This document shows positions 41,850 to 51,446 of a stretch of 64,000 nt of DNA, piece after piece. Source of the stretch: Schlegelella_A sp965246805 (GTDB lineage: Bacteria; Pseudomonadota; Gammaproteobacteria; Burkholderiales; Burkholderiaceae_C). The stretch covers positions 682,001 to 746,000 of the forward strand of contig CBDFFO010000006.1 of the NCBI GenBank assembly GCA_965246805.1, given 5' to 3'. How positions within the stretch are numbered: position 1 is the stretch's first letter; each line of letters opens with the position of its first letter. The position numbers and the translations under genes were made by a program. The notes under the pieces are model-generated. The model was not told where the DNA came from. It ran no database searches and saw nothing but the letters and a program-made list of their open reading frames with translations.

Positions 41850-44132
41850 ATGCACCCGTTGATGAAACAGATGTCGAACCAGGCGCGCGCGCTCGGCAGC
41901 GCGCCTGTCGCCGTTGGCGACGCTTCCGCGCCCGCCTCGCCACGGCCCGCTGGCGGCGGCCCATTGCTCAGCCGCCGCATGGTGCTGCACAGCGCCGGCG
42001 CGACCGGCCTTGTGCTCGGCTTCGGCTGGCTCACGCCCGACGACGCGCATGCCGCCTTACCGCGCGCCGACGGCTCCGCCACCGGTCCGTTCGAGCCCGA
42101 TGCCTTCATCCGCATCGGCACCGACAACCTCGTCACGGTGGTCTGCAAGCACCACGAGATGGGGCAGGGCAACACCACTGGCCTCGCGTCGCTGGTGGCC
42201 GACGAGCTCGATGCCGATTGGTCGTTGGTGCGCACTGAATACGCACCGTCCGACGCGAAGCGTTACGCGAACCTGATGTTCGGCGACCTGCAGGGCACCG
42301 GTGGCTCGTCGGCCATCGCCAACTCGTTCCTGCAGTACCGCGCCGCTGGCGCGAGCGCGCGCGCGATGCTCGTTGCCGCCGCGGCCGATGCGTGGCAGGT
42401 GCCGGCCACCGAGATCCGCACCTCGAACAACACCTTGACTCACGCCTCCGGCCGGCGCGCGACCTACGGTCAGATGGCCACGGCCGCCGCCCGGCAGAAG
42501 CCACCCGCCAACCCGCAGCTGAAGACACCCGCCCAGTTCACGCTGATCGGCAAGGACCACTCGACGCCACGCGTCGATTCGCCGGCCAAGTGCAACGGCA
42601 CCGCGGTCTACACCATCGACAAGAAGCTGCCGGGCCTGTTGACGGCCGTGATCGCCTGGCCGCCGAGCTTCGGCGCCACGCTGGTGTCGTTCGATGCCGG
42701 CGAGGCGAAGAAGGTGAAGGGCGTCACGCACGTCGTCAAGGTGCCCGAAGGCGTGGCCGTCGTCGCGAAGGGAACCTGGGCTGCGCTGCAGGGCCGTCGT
42801 GCGCTGAAAACGGTCTGGGACGAATCGAAGAGCGCCACGCTCGACAGCGACGCATTGCTCGTGCAGTACCGCGAACAGGCGAAGACGCCGGGGACGCCGT
42901 TCACGCGGCCCGCCGCGACGCAGCCGCCGCCCGCCGCGTCGGTGAAGACCATCGAAGCGGTCTACGAATTCCCGTTCCTCGCGCATGCCGCGATGGAACC
43001 GATGAACTGCATCGCGTGGCTGCACGATGGCCGGCTCGAGACCTGGTCGGGGCATCAGTTTCCAAGCTTCGACCAGCAGTTCGCGGCCGAAGCCGCGGGC
43101 CTGCCGCCGGAGAAGGTGACGTTGCACACCCTCATCTCGGGCGGCAGCTTCGGCCGCCGCGCGAACGGCTGGAGCGACTTCACCGTCGCCGCGGTTCACG
43201 TCGCCAAGGCGATCGGCGGCAAGGCGCCGGTGCGCCTGCAGTACACGCGAGAAGACGACACCGGCGCCGGCCTCTACAGGCCGATGTACGTGCACGCCGT
43301 GAAAGCGAGTCTCGATGCCAGGGGCCAGGTGAGCGGCTGGCAGCACACGGTGGTCGGCCAGTCGATCATGGCCGGTGGCCCGATGGCGATGACGATCAAG
43401 AACGGCGTCGACGACACCTCGGTCGAAGGCGTGTTGCCGTCGGCTTATGCGTTGCCGATGATGAGCGGTGATCTTCACTCGCCAGCGCTCGCGGTCCGCC
43501 CGCTCTGGTGGCGCTCGGTCGGCAACACGCACACGGCTTATGTGATGGAGACGATGATGGACGAGCTGGCCGCCGCGGCGGCCGAGGACCCGCTCGCGTT
43601 CCGCCTCGCGCTGCTCGACAAGAACGATCGAGCCGCCGGCGTGTTGAAGCTCGCCGCCGAGAAGGCCGGCTGGGGCCAGCCGATGCGGGCCGGACTGGCG
43701 CAGGGTCTCGCGGTGCACCAGTCGTTCGGCTCGGTGGTCGCGCAGGTGGCCGAGGTCTCGATGGTCGACGGCAAGGTCAAGGTCGAGCGCGTGGTGTGCG
43801 CGGTCGACTGCGGCGTTGCCGTGAACCCGGACGTGATCCGCGCGCAGATGGAAGGCTGCATCGGCTTCGCTCTCGGGGCGCTCTACTACAGCGAGATCGA
43901 GGTGAAGGGCGGCCGCGCGGCCCAACGCAACTTCGACACCTATCGGTCGCTGCGCATCCACGAGATGCCGAAGGTCGAGGTCTACATCGTCGATAGCACG
44001 GTCGCGCCCACCGGCGTCGGGGAGCCGGGCGTGCCGCCGTTGGCGCCGGCGGTGGCGAATGCCGTCGCGCGCCTCGGCGGGCCGCGCGTGCGGCGCCTGC
44101 CATTCGCCCGATCGGGTCTGGTCACGACCTGA
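41850..44132 (+). CDS. iorB: Isoquinoline 1-oxidoreductase-type molybdopterin subunit
   Basis: Large subunit of 760 residues, with aldehyde oxidase/xanthine dehydrogenase molybdopterin domains. A Tat-type signal (SRRMVLHSAGATGLVLGFGW, residues about 43-62) predicts export of the folded enzyme. CKHHEMGQGNTTGLASLVAD, SGGSFGRRANGWSDF and the late VDCGVAVNPDVIRAQMEGC with GVGEPGVPPLAPAVANA are family landmarks; the last contains the catalytic-type Glu region. No XdhC-type cofactor insertion gene is adjacent. ATG 41850 follows TTGAGGAG. Confidence 0.92.
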   Translation: MHPLMKQMSNQARALGSAPVAVGDASAPASPRPAGGGPLLSRRMVLHSAGATGLVLGFGWLTPDDAHAALPRADGSATGPFEPDAFIRIGTDNLVTVVCKHHEMGQGNTTGLASLVADELDADWSLVRTEYAPSDAKRYANLMFGDLQGTGGSSAIANSFLQYRAAGASARAMLVAAAADAWQVPATEIRTSNNTLTHASGRRATYGQMATAAARQKPPANPQLKTPAQFTLIGKDHSTPRVDSPAKCNGTAVYTIDKKLPGLLTAVIAWPPSFGATLVSFDAGEAKKVKGVTHVVKVPEGVAVVAKGTWAALQGRRALKTVWDESKSATLDSDALLVQYREQAKTPGTPFTRPAATQPPPAASVKTIEAVYEFPFLAHAAMEPMNCIAWLHDGRLETWSGHQFPSFDQQFAAEAAGLPPEKVTLHTLISGGSFGRRANGWSDFTVAAVHVAKAIGGKAPVRLQYTREDDTGAGLYRPMYVHAVKASLDARGQVSGWQHTVVGQSIMAGGPMAMTIKNGVDDTSVEGVLPSAYALPMMSGDLHSPALAVRPLWWRSVGNTHTAYVMETMMDELAAAAAEDPLAFRLALLDKNDRAAGVLKLAAEKAGWGQPMRAGLAQGLAVHQSFGSVVAQVAEVSMVDGKVKVERVVCAVDCGVAVNPDVIRAQMEGCIGFALGALYYSEIEVKGGRAAQRNFDTYRSLRIHEMPKVEVYIVDSTVAPTGVGEPGVPPLAPAVANAVARLGGPRVRRLPFARSGLVTT

Positions 44133-44139
44133 GCGCCAC

Positions 44140-45126
44140 TTGAAAGTCTGCGTCTACGGCGCTGGCGCGATCGGCGGATTCATCGGCGGCCACCTGGCAC
44201 TGGCGGGTGAAGCCGAAGTCAGCGCCGTGGCACGCGGCGCGACGCTCGCGGCGCTGCAGCACGAGGGCTGGCGCGTACGCGAGAGCGGCGAGCTCTTGCG
44301 AGCACCCGCACGCGCGACCGACGACCCGACCACACTCGGCGTGCAGGATGTCCTGGTGCTCGCCGTGAAAGGGCCCGCGCTGCCGTTCATCGCCTCGATG
44401 CTCGCGCCGTTGATCGGCGACCACACCCTCGTGCTACCCGCGATGAACGGCGTGCCTTGGTGGTTCGGGAACGGTGTGCCGGCGATGGGCACGGCGCCTC
44501 TCGAAAGCGTCGACCCCGGCGGGGAGGTCGCTGCGGCGATCGGCTTCGCGCATGTCGTGGGTTGCGTCGTGCATATCAGCACGTCGACTTCGGAGCCCGG
44601 CCTGGTCGAGCACAAGATGGGCCGCGGCTTGATCGTCGGCGAGCCGCTCGGCGGCACGTCGGCGCGCGTTGACGCGCTCGCCGCGTTGCTCAAGCGCGCG
44701 CGCTTCGACGCCACGGTCTCGTGCGATATCCGGCGCGACATCTGGTACAAGCTCTGGGGTAATCTGACGATGAATCCGGTCTCGGCGATCACGGGCGCCA
44801 CCATCGACTTGATCCTGGCCGACCCGCTGGTGCTCGGCTTCTGTTCGGCGGCAATGCGCGAAGCCTCGGCCATCGGCGCGCGCATCGGTTGCGCGATCGA
44901 GCAGCGCCCGGAAGACCGCCACCAGATCACGAAGCGGCTCGGTTCGTTCAAGAGCTCGATGCTGCAAGACGTGGAGGCCGGCAGGCCGCTCGAGCTCGAT
45001 GGCATCGTCGGCGTGGTGCGCGAGATCGCGCAACGTCTCGAGATGCCGATCCCCAACATCGATGCACTGTTCGGTCTCGCGCGACTGTTCGGCCAGGTGC
45101 ACGGGCTCTACCCGCGCGCTACATGA
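44140..45126 (+). CDS. Ketopantoate reductase-like (ApbA/PanE family) dehydrogenase
   Basis: NADPH-dependent 2-dehydropantoate 2-reductase family protein, 328 residues. The Rossmann motif VCVYGAGAIGGFIGGHLA sits at the very N-terminus. LVLAVKGPALPFIASML, MNGVPWWFGNG and the catalytic-type KLWGNLTMNPVSAI with Lys/Asn, then SSMLQDVEAGRPLELDGIVG, fit PanE. The start is TTG 44140, because the Rossmann strand begins at once; other starts lie far upstream inside iorB. The stop overlaps the following ATG. It may act on another 2-ketoacid rather than ketopantoate. Confidence 0.87.
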   Translation: MKVCVYGAGAIGGFIGGHLALAGEAEVSAVARGATLAALQHEGWRVRESGELLRAPARATDDPTTLGVQDVLVLAVKGPALPFIASMLAPLIGDHTLVLPAMNGVPWWFGNGVPAMGTAPLESVDPGGEVAAAIGFAHVVGCVVHISTSTSEPGLVEHKMGRGLIVGEPLGGTSARVDALAALLKRARFDATVSCDIRRDIWYKLWGNLTMNPVSAITGATIDLILADPLVLGFCSAAMREASAIGARIGCAIEQRPEDRHQITKRLGSFKSSMLQDVEAGRPLELDGIVGVVREIAQRLEMPIPNIDALFGLARLFGQVHGLYPRAT

Positions 45127-45851
45127 AGGCGCGGCCGCTCCAGCTCATCGTGTCGTGCGAGCACGCGGGCAACGTCGTGCCGGCCGCCTATCGCGAGCAT
45201 TTCTTGGGCCACGAGCATCACCTGCGAACCCATCGCGGCTGGGATCCGGGCGCGCTGCTCCTCGCGCGCGAAATCTGCAAGAGCTTGGGTGCGCCGCTTT
45301 ACGCCACCGCCACGACGCGACTCCTGATCGACGCGAACCGTTCGGTCGGCAACCCGGCGCTGCACGGCGAGATGGTGCGCGGCCTGCCCCAGCGTGAACG
45401 CCGCGTCATCGTCGCCACGCATTACCGGCCGCATCGCGATGCGATCGAAGGCGCGGTGGCCGATGCGATCCGGGGTGGCGCGTCGGTCGTGCATGTGGCG
45501 TCGCACAGCTTCACGCCGGTGCTGAACGGCGTCGTGCGAACGGCCGACATAGGCTTCCTGTACGACCCGTCACGGCCGGGCGAGGTCGCGTTTTCGACCG
45601 CGTGGCTCGAGTCCTTGCAAGCGCGCCGGGCCGACCTGCGCCTGCGCCGCAACTACCCGTATCTCGGCAAGGAGGACGGTCTCACCACGCTGCTGCGCCG
45701 CCGCCACGACGTCGATCGCTACATGGGCCTCGAGCTCGAGGTGAACCAACGCTACGTCGAGCAGGGTGGCGCGCCATGGCCACGCCTTCGCAAGGACCTG
45801 ATCGCCGCGCTCGGCGTCGCGTTCGGCGCCTACAAGCCGCCTCGCGCCTGA
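45123..45851 (+). CDS. N-formylglutamate amidohydrolase family protein
   Basis: Protein of 242 residues in the N-formylglutamate deformylase (HutG-type) family. Metal/active-site landmarks are IVSCEHAGNVVPAAYREHF, LLIDANRSVGNP, THYRPHRDAIEG and VVHVASHSFTPVLNG. LELEVNQRYVEQGG near the end holds another conserved Glu/Asn. ATG 45123 overlaps the previous stop (ATGA). No hut genes are near, so it may serve another N-acyl substrate. A terminator follows immediately. Confidence 0.87.
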   Translation: MKARPLQLIVSCEHAGNVVPAAYREHFLGHEHHLRTHRGWDPGALLLAREICKSLGAPLYATATTRLLIDANRSVGNPALHGEMVRGLPQRERRVIVATHYRPHRDAIEGAVADAIRGGASVVHVASHSFTPVLNGVVRTADIGFLYDPSRPGEVAFSTAWLESLQARRADLRLRRNYPYLGKEDGLTTLLRRRHDVDRYMGLELEVNQRYVEQGGAPWPRLRKDLIAALGVAFGAYKPPRA

Positions 45852-45879
45852 AAAAAGCGCGCCTCGGCGGGCGCGTTTT
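45852..45879. terminator. Bidirectional Rho-independent terminator
   Basis: AAAAA, G, then CGCGCC-TCGGCG-GGCGCG (6-bp stem, 6-base loop), then TTTT. It lies directly after a plus-strand stop and 18 bases beyond the end of the minus-strand lipoprotein gene. Flanking A and T tracts let it work for both. Confidence 0.85.
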
Positions 45880-45897
45880 GCAGAGGCGGGAGGGGCC

Positions 45898-46395
45898 TCA
45901 GCTCTTCGGAACCGGCCCCGACATCGGCATCGTTTGCGGCGCTGCGATTGGCGCGTGCGTGACGCGCGTGCGCCCGCCGCTGGTCACCAGCACGACCGGA
46001 TCGCCGGGCTGCCAGATCTCGCTCGCCGAAGCCTGCACGATCGCGCGTCTATCGCCATTGCGCATCTGGACCAAGATCTCGACGGCGTTTTCCTTCGTGC
46101 CCGCGCGCTCGGCCGCGTTGCCGATGACGCCACCGATCACCGCGCCGAGCACCGTGCCGACGATCGATTCACGATGCCCGCCGACGCTCGAGCCAGCGAC
46201 ACCGCCGACGACGCCGCCTGCCAGCGTGCCGACGCCACTCTGGCTGCCTTCCACGGTGACGGGGCGCGCCGAGAGCACGGTTGCGTCTTCGACGAGCGAC
46301 ATGCGCTGCGTGTCGCGGCGCTGAATCACATCGGGGTTGCTCGAGGCGCAAGCCGACAGGGCCGCCACCATGATCAGGGTCAGAACTGTTTTCAT
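45898..46395 (-). CDS. Glycine-zipper outer-membrane lipoprotein (SlyB/Pcp type)
   Basis: Lipoprotein of 165 residues. The lipobox is VAALSACASS (Cys17 lipidated). A glycine-zipper region follows, GVGTLAGGVVGGVAGSSVGG and GTVLGAVIGGVIGNAAERAG, two short hydrophobic segments typical of the 17-kDa antigen/SlyB family. ATG 46395 has a clear AAGGAG site. Homologues protect or stabilise the outer membrane under stress. It stands alone, ending at a shared terminator. Confidence 0.9.
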   Translation of the reverse strand: MKTVLTLIMVAALSACASSNPDVIQRRDTQRMSLVEDATVLSARPVTVEGSQSGVGTLAGGVVGGVAGSSVGGHRESIVGTVLGAVIGGVIGNAAERAGTKENAVEILVQMRNGDRRAIVQASASEIWQPGDPVVLVTSGGRTRVTHAPIAAPQTMPMSGPVPKS

Positions 46396-46618
46396 GTCGT
46401 TACTCCTTCTTCCAGCGGGTGCTCTGCCGACGGATGAAACGACGCGAGACCTCACGTCGTTGACGGCAAACGCTGCCAGTGTCACGCATTGATTCCCGCC
46501 GTTGGGTAAAGAAGCGTGATGGCCCGCGGCGGAGCGGGGCAATCGCACGCCGGCAGTGCCGGCCCCGACAGACGGTGGTGTCCCTGCAGGCGATGCGGGT
46601 CAGCTCGGCGGCTTCAAG

Positions 46619-47176
46619 CTAACCGTGCAAACGGCTGTGCCTGGGCACGCTGGCGAGCAGGAACTCCATCTGGTCGGCGAGCAGGCGACGGCCGCGCAGG
46701 ATCATGTCCTCGTGCAGGTTCGGCACGTAAGGCAGGTAGTGGAGCGAGAGGTTCACCTCTTCCGGCAGCCGGTTGCCCTTGTGACCGTTGCAAGAGCGGC
46801 AGGCGGTGATGCAGTTCATCCACGTGTCGAGGCCGCCGCGCGAGGTGGGCACGATGTGTTCGCGCGTCAGGTCGTCGACGTGGAACTGCGTGCCGCAATA
46901 CGCGCAGACCTGGCGGTCGCGCGCGAACAGCTTCGGGTTGCTGAGGGCGGGCGTCCGCCGCCACGCACGGCTCGGCACCGCGCCGCGCACGGCGATGATC
47001 GGGTGCACCTCGATGCGAGACTGCAACCCGGTGCGACGTTGCGTGCCACCGCGCAGCACGTAGAACGCACTGCCGAGCGTCCAGGCCACGCCGTCGCTGG
47101 CGTAGATCACCGCCGCTTCCTTCGCCGAGATCCACGATTGCGGCCGGCCCGACATGTCGAGTTGCAACACTTCCAT
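46619..47176 (-). CDS. HNH endonuclease family protein
   Basis: Protein of 185 residues with a C-terminal-half HNH nuclease domain: CAYCGTQF and CRSCNGHKG form the zinc ribbon, and REHIVPTSRGGLDTWMNCI contains the catalytic His. Such chromosomal HNH proteins are widespread in Burkholderiales and are usually single genes. ATG 47176 (MEVLQLDMSGRP) is where homologues begin. No methylase or phage gene adjoins, so a restriction role is not supported. Its function in the cell is unknown. Confidence 0.85.
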   Translation of the reverse strand: MEVLQLDMSGRPQSWISAKEAAVIYASDGVAWTLGSAFYVLRGGTQRRTGLQSRIEVHPIIAVRGAVPSRAWRRTPALSNPKLFARDRQVCAYCGTQFHVDDLTREHIVPTSRGGLDTWMNCITACRSCNGHKGNRLPEEVNLSLHYLPYVPNLHEDMILRGRRLLADQMEFLLASVPRHSRLHG

Positions 47177-47426
47177 GAGGCACGAGCGTAATGCATCGCG
47201 CGGTGAGCGCTCAAGCTTTTGCCCGTGGACAGGGGCCTGGCGCCGCGTGGCCGCCACAGTCATGGCGAGGTCACGATGCCGGATGCATCGACCGTCGGCG
47301 TCCAACCGAGGGGCGACTCGTTGCCAAAAGGTGTCGCCGTTCACGCCTATTGATGATCGGACGTATTTGGCAAATCCGCGAAAGTCTGCAAAATAGCACG
47401 GTCGTTCGTTTTTGGCTTGCCGCCCG

Positions 47427-48191
47427 ATGCCCTCTGTCACACCGACGCTGCCGAAGAAGCTTGCCGCCAGGGCGCCGCCGTGCGTGCCTGCGCGGCAGGC
47501 GAAGGCGATGTTGAAAGGCCGGCAAACGCGTGCCACCATCCTCGACGCCGCATTGGCGTTGGCGTCACAGATCGGGCTCGAAGGCTTTTCGATCGGTGAA
47601 GTCGCCGACCTGACCGGCATGAGCAAGTCGGGCGTTTTCGCCCATTTCGGGTCACGCGAGGGGCTGCAGATCGCGGTGCTGCGCGAATACCACGCGCGCT
47701 TCGAGGAAGACGTGTTCGTGCCTGCGCTGGAACTGCCGCGCGGCCTGCCGCGGCTGCGCGCGCTCTTCGTGCGCTGGATCCAGCGCGTATCGGTCGAGAT
47801 CGATTCGGGCTGCATCTACATCAGCGGCGCCGTCGAGTTCGACGACCGGCCGGGCCCCGTGCGAGACGCGCTGGTCGCGATGGTGCGCGCATGGCAACAG
47901 GCGCTCGAGCGCGCGATCCGGTCCGCGGTGGCCGAGGGGCATCTGCGCGCCGATGCCGACCCGCGCCAACTGCTCTTCGAGATCCACGGCCTCGTGCTGG
48001 CGCTGCACCACGACGCGCGCTTCCTCCGCCATGCCGGCGCCGAAGCGCGCGCGGCGACGGCGTTCGAGCGCCTGCTCGAGCAGTACGCGGTCGGCGCAAC
48101 GCCAGCATCGAACTTCACGCTGCCGACCGCGAAGCCGGCCAAGTCACCAAAGCCACCGACCGCGGATCGGACGGCGCCGCGAGTCCGCTGA
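47427..48191 (+). CDS. TetR-family regulator of the fatty acid degradation operon
   Basis: Repressor of 254 residues. The N-terminal helix-turn-helix is ATILDAALALASQIGLEGF followed by SIGEVADLTGMSKSGVFAHF. The C-terminal ligand domain has CIYISGAVEFDDRPGPVRD. ATG 47427 is given; ATG 47508 (MLKGRQTRA) is closer to the HTH and equally possible. It is 21 bases upstream of an acyl-CoA dehydrogenase gene and reads in the same direction, so it likely controls its own operon in response to acyl-CoA. A perfect 11-bp palindrome ATTTGGCAAAT (47365-47375) lies in the promoter region and could be an operator. Confidence 0.88.
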   Translation: MPSVTPTLPKKLAARAPPCVPARQAKAMLKGRQTRATILDAALALASQIGLEGFSIGEVADLTGMSKSGVFAHFGSREGLQIAVLREYHARFEEDVFVPALELPRGLPRLRALFVRWIQRVSVEIDSGCIYISGAVEFDDRPGPVRDALVAMVRAWQQALERAIRSAVAEGHLRADADPRQLLFEIHGLVLALHHDARFLRHAGAEARAATAFERLLEQYAVGATPASNFTLPTAKPAKSPKPPTADRTAPRVR

Positions 48192-48212
48192 TCCAATTTC
48201 AAGGAGCCTTTC

Positions 48213-50012
48213 ATGCCTCAATACACGCCGCCCCTTCGCGACATGCAGTTCGTGCTTCACGAGGTGCTGAATGTCGTCGACGAACTGAAGCGCATGCCAG
48301 CGCATGCCGACATCGATGCCGACACCATCAACGCCGTGCTCGAAGAAGGCGGCAAGTTCGCGAGCGAGGTGATCCTGCCGATCAACCTCAGCGGCGACGC
48401 CGAAGGCTGCACGCTCGACAAGGCGACGCACGAGGTGTCCGCGCCGAAGGGATTCAAGGCCGCGTATGCGCAATACGTCGAGGGCGGCTGGCCGGCGTTG
48501 AGCTGCGATCCCGAGTACGGCGGGCAGGGCCTGCCGCACCTCGTGAACCAGTGCTTCTACGAGATGCTCAACGGGGCAAACCAGGCCTGGACGATGTACC
48601 CCGGCCTGTCTCACGGCGCGTACGAAGCCTTGCACGCGCACGGCTCGCCCGAGCAGAAGTCGCTCTACCTGCCCAAGCTCACGAGTGGCCACTGGACCGG
48701 CACCATGTGCCTGACCGAGCCTCAATGCGGCACCGACCTCGGCCTGCTGCGCACGAAGGCCGTGCCGGTCGATGGCGGCCCGGAAGGCACCTACACGCTC
48801 ACCGGCGCGAAGATCTTCATCTCGGCCGGTGAACACGACCTCGCCGAGAACATCGTTCACCTCGTCCTCGCGCGCTTGCCCGACGCGCCGGTCGGCTCGA
48901 AAGGCATCTCGCTCTTCGCGGTCCCGAAGTGGAACGTGAACCCCGACGGTTCGCTCGGCACCCGCAACGGCATCTTCTGCGCCGGACTCGAGCACAAGAT
49001 GGGCATCCACGGCAACGCGACCGCGCAGATCGTGCTCGAGGGCGCGCAAGGCACGCTCGTCGGCCAGCCGAACAAGGGCCTCGCGGCCATGTTCGTGATG
49101 ATGAACGCGGCGCGCCTCGGTGTCGGCATGCAGTCGCTAGGGCTCACCGAGGTGGCGTACCAGAACGCCGCGGCGTACGCGAAAGACCGCCTTCAGATGC
49201 GCTCGCTGTCGGGCCCGAAGGCACCCAACAAAGCGGCCGACCCGATCATCGTGCACCCCGACGTTCGCAAGATGCTGCTCACGGCGCGCGCCTACGCCGA
49301 GGGCGCGCGCGCCCTTGCGGCCTACACGACGCTGCAGCTCGACAAGGAGCTCTCGAGCGCCGACGAAGACGAGAAGCGCGAAGCTGCCGACCTCGTTGCG
49401 CTGCTCACGCCGATCGTCAAGGCCTTCTTCACCGACAACGCCTGGATCGCGACCTCGCACTGCATGCAGGTGTACGGCGGCCACGGTTACATCCACGAGT
49501 GGGGCATGGAGCAGTTCGTGCGCGACGCGCGCATCAACATGACCTACGAAGGCACCAACACGATCCAGTCGCTCGACTTGCTCGGCCGCAAGGTGCTCGG
49601 CGACAACGGTGCGAAGCTGAAGAAGTTCGGCGCGCTCGTCACGCAGTTCATCGAAGACGAAGGCACCAACGAGGCGATGCAGGAGTTCGTGAACCCGCTG
49701 GCCGACCTGGGCGACAAGGTCACCAAGCTCACGACCGAGCTCGCGATGAAAGCGTTCAAGAATCCCGACGAGGTGGGTGCGGCGGCGGTCGATTATCTGC
49801 GCGTCGTGAGCCATCTGGTGTTCGCGTATTTCTGGGCTCGCATGGCGAAAGTCGCGCTCGAGAAGGTCGGCAGCGGCGACCCGTTTTACAAGGCGAAGCT
49901 CGCGACCGCGCGCTTCTATTTCGCGAAGCTGTTGCCCGAGACGGCGTCGTTGATCCGATCGGCGCGCGCCGGTTCGGCGACGCTGATGGAACTCGAGGCC
50001 GAACTGTTCTGA
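48213..50012 (+). CDS. Acyl-CoA dehydrogenase
   Basis: FAD-dependent first enzyme of beta-oxidation, 599 residues. That is longer than the roughly 380-residue short/medium forms, with the extra C-terminal domain found in FadE5/AcdA-like enzymes. Landmarks are MCLTEPQCGTDLGLLRTKAV (FAD/substrate loop), EHKMGIHGNATAQIV, MQVYGGHGYIHEWGMEQFVRDARI and YEGTNTIQSLDLLGRK. The last has the Glu position used as catalytic base in this group. ATG 48213 has AAGGAG. It is followed by a DUF2147 gene and downstream beta-oxidation genes. Confidence 0.93.
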   Translation: MPQYTPPLRDMQFVLHEVLNVVDELKRMPAHADIDADTINAVLEEGGKFASEVILPINLSGDAEGCTLDKATHEVSAPKGFKAAYAQYVEGGWPALSCDPEYGGQGLPHLVNQCFYEMLNGANQAWTMYPGLSHGAYEALHAHGSPEQKSLYLPKLTSGHWTGTMCLTEPQCGTDLGLLRTKAVPVDGGPEGTYTLTGAKIFISAGEHDLAENIVHLVLARLPDAPVGSKGISLFAVPKWNVNPDGSLGTRNGIFCAGLEHKMGIHGNATAQIVLEGAQGTLVGQPNKGLAAMFVMMNAARLGVGMQSLGLTEVAYQNAAAYAKDRLQMRSLSGPKAPNKAADPIIVHPDVRKMLLTARAYAEGARALAAYTTLQLDKELSSADEDEKREAADLVALLTPIVKAFFTDNAWIATSHCMQVYGGHGYIHEWGMEQFVRDARINMTYEGTNTIQSLDLLGRKVLGDNGAKLKKFGALVTQFIEDEGTNEAMQEFVNPLADLGDKVTKLTTELAMKAFKNPDEVGAAAVDYLRVVSHLVFAYFWARMAKVALEKVGSGDPFYKAKLATARFYFAKLLPETASLIRSARAGSATLMELEAELF

Positions 50013-50037
50013 CATCCGAGGCTCCAGGAGACAGCCC

Positions 50038-50511
50038 ATGAATCGAACCCTTCGTCGCATCACTTCCGCGGTAGCGGTCGCCGCCGGCAGCGCCCTCGCG
50101 ATGCCGAACGCCGTCGCGCAGACGGCCAGCACGCCCGTCGGCGTCTGGAAGACCATCGACGACGACTCGCACAAGGAGAAGTCGCTGATCCGCATCACCG
50201 AGACCGGCGGCGTGCTGAGCGGCAGGATCGAGAAGCTCCTCGACCCGGCGACGCCACCCGACGAAACCTGCAAGGCTTGTACCGACGAGCGCAAAGACAA
50301 GCCTGTGCTCGGCATGACCGTGATCCGCAACGTGAAGCAGAACGCCGACGACAAGGCGGTGTGGGATGGCGGCGACATCCTCGATCCGAACAACGGCAAG
50401 GTCTACAAGGTGAAGCTGAAGCCGATCGAGAACGGCAGCAAGCTCGAGGTGCGGGGCTACATCGGGTTCTCGCTGCTCGGCCGCACACAGACCTGGGTTC
50501 GTGCCGAATGA
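50038..50511 (+). CDS. DUF2147 exported protein
   Basis: Secreted protein of 157 residues with signal peptide (RITSAVAVAAGSALAMPNAV, cleavage near AVAQT). Family pattern is PVGVWKTIDDDSHKEKSLIR, then CKACTDERKDKPVLGMTVI and GDILDPNNGKVYKVKLK, ending in a lipocalin-like RGYIGFSLLGRTQTW. DUF2147 proteins have no settled function. They occur beside acyl-CoA dehydrogenase genes in many Burkholderiales. It begins 25 bases after the dehydrogenase with an AGGAG site. Confidence 0.9.
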   Translation: MNRTLRRITSAVAVAAGSALAMPNAVAQTASTPVGVWKTIDDDSHKEKSLIRITETGGVLSGRIEKLLDPATPPDETCKACTDERKDKPVLGMTVIRNVKQNADDKAVWDGGDILDPNNGKVYKVKLKPIENGSKLEVRGYIGFSLLGRTQTWVRAE

Positions 50512-50544
50512 CGGGAGCAGCCCGAATGTCATTCAGCGTGGGAG

Positions 50545-51426
50545 ATGGACATGGGTGAGCCCGTTGGCATGGTGTGGAGGCATGTGACCGCGGGCCATTC
50601 GGGCGCCCGATGGTGGTGGCACCGGCAGCTGAAGAAGCCCTTTTTCGGGCGGTTCATGCAGCCCTGGCGCTGGCCGCAAGGGGTTGCGCAGGAAGGCTGG
50701 AACCGGCTCACGATCGAGAGCTCGAGCGGCTCTCGACTGGCTGCGGTGCTGTGCGAGACCGATCGTGCTGAGCCGCGCGGCGTGGTCGTCTGCGCGCATC
50801 CGATGGGCCTGGCCGCCAAGGGCTTCTGGCTCCGCAATGGCCACGCCGACGCTTTGCTGGCGGCGGGCTTCCACGTGCTGGCCTACGACTTCAACGGCTT
50901 CGGCGAAAGCCCATCGACCAACTTCGACTGGCCGGCCGATGCGCTGGCCGCCGGCTCTTGCGCGCGCGCCCGCTACCCGGCACTTCCGGTCCATGCACTG
51001 ACGGCGTCGTTCGGTGCCATGCAGACGCTCAATGCCGTCGCGGCGGGCAGCCGGTTTCCGTACGCGAGCGTGGTGGCGGAAGGCTGCCCGCCGAGCCTGC
51101 CGGAATTCTGGAAGGCCTTCCCGCTCGCTCATGTCATGCTGCAGCTGAGCCGGCTGGTCGCGCCGGCGGTCGAGCGCCGCCTCCGGCCCACGGCCGCGCT
51201 CTGCGCCCTGCCGGCCGGCGTGCGCGTGCTGCTCGTGCACAGCCGCGCCGATCGGTGGACACCCGTGACCCACGGCGACGAGCTCGCTGCGGCGGCGCCC
51301 GTCGGCGCAGTCGTGGAGCGACTGGTCCTCGAGCGTGCGGAACACACCCATGGCATGCGCGACGAGCCCGAGGTCTACTGGCCGGCGGTGCTGCGCTTCC
51401 TGATCGGCGACGCGCCGACGACATGA
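50545..51426 (+). CDS. Alpha/beta hydrolase of the beta-oxidation operon
   Basis: Protein of 293 residues with an alpha/beta-hydrolase core: VVVCAHPMGLAAKGFWLRN (oxyanion region), YDFNGFGESPSTNFDW, the presumed nucleophile in LTASFGAMQTL (Ala replaces the usual first Gly of GxSxG), RVLLVHSRADRWTPV and a late His in RAEHTHGMRD. ATG 50545 (MDMGEPVG) is tentative; ATG 50569 in the same frame is possible. The stop lies 20 bases before the next start. It may be a thioesterase or esterase for acyl intermediates, by context only. Confidence 0.78.
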   Translation: MDMGEPVGMVWRHVTAGHSGARWWWHRQLKKPFFGRFMQPWRWPQGVAQEGWNRLTIESSSGSRLAAVLCETDRAEPRGVVVCAHPMGLAAKGFWLRNGHADALLAAGFHVLAYDFNGFGESPSTNFDWPADALAAGSCARARYPALPVHALTASFGAMQTLNAVAAGSRFPYASVVAEGCPPSLPEFWKAFPLAHVMLQLSRLVAPAVERRLRPTAALCALPAGVRVLLVHSRADRWTPVTHGDELAAAAPVGAVVERLVLERAEHTHGMRDEPEVYWPAVLRFLIGDAPTT

Positions 51427-51446
51427 TCGACATGAAAGGACATCCG

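Noticed and set aside
46619..47176. HNH gene as part of a restriction or defence system
   Set aside because: No methyltransferase, helicase or other defence gene adjoins; stand-alone HNH proteins of this type are common in Burkholderiales.
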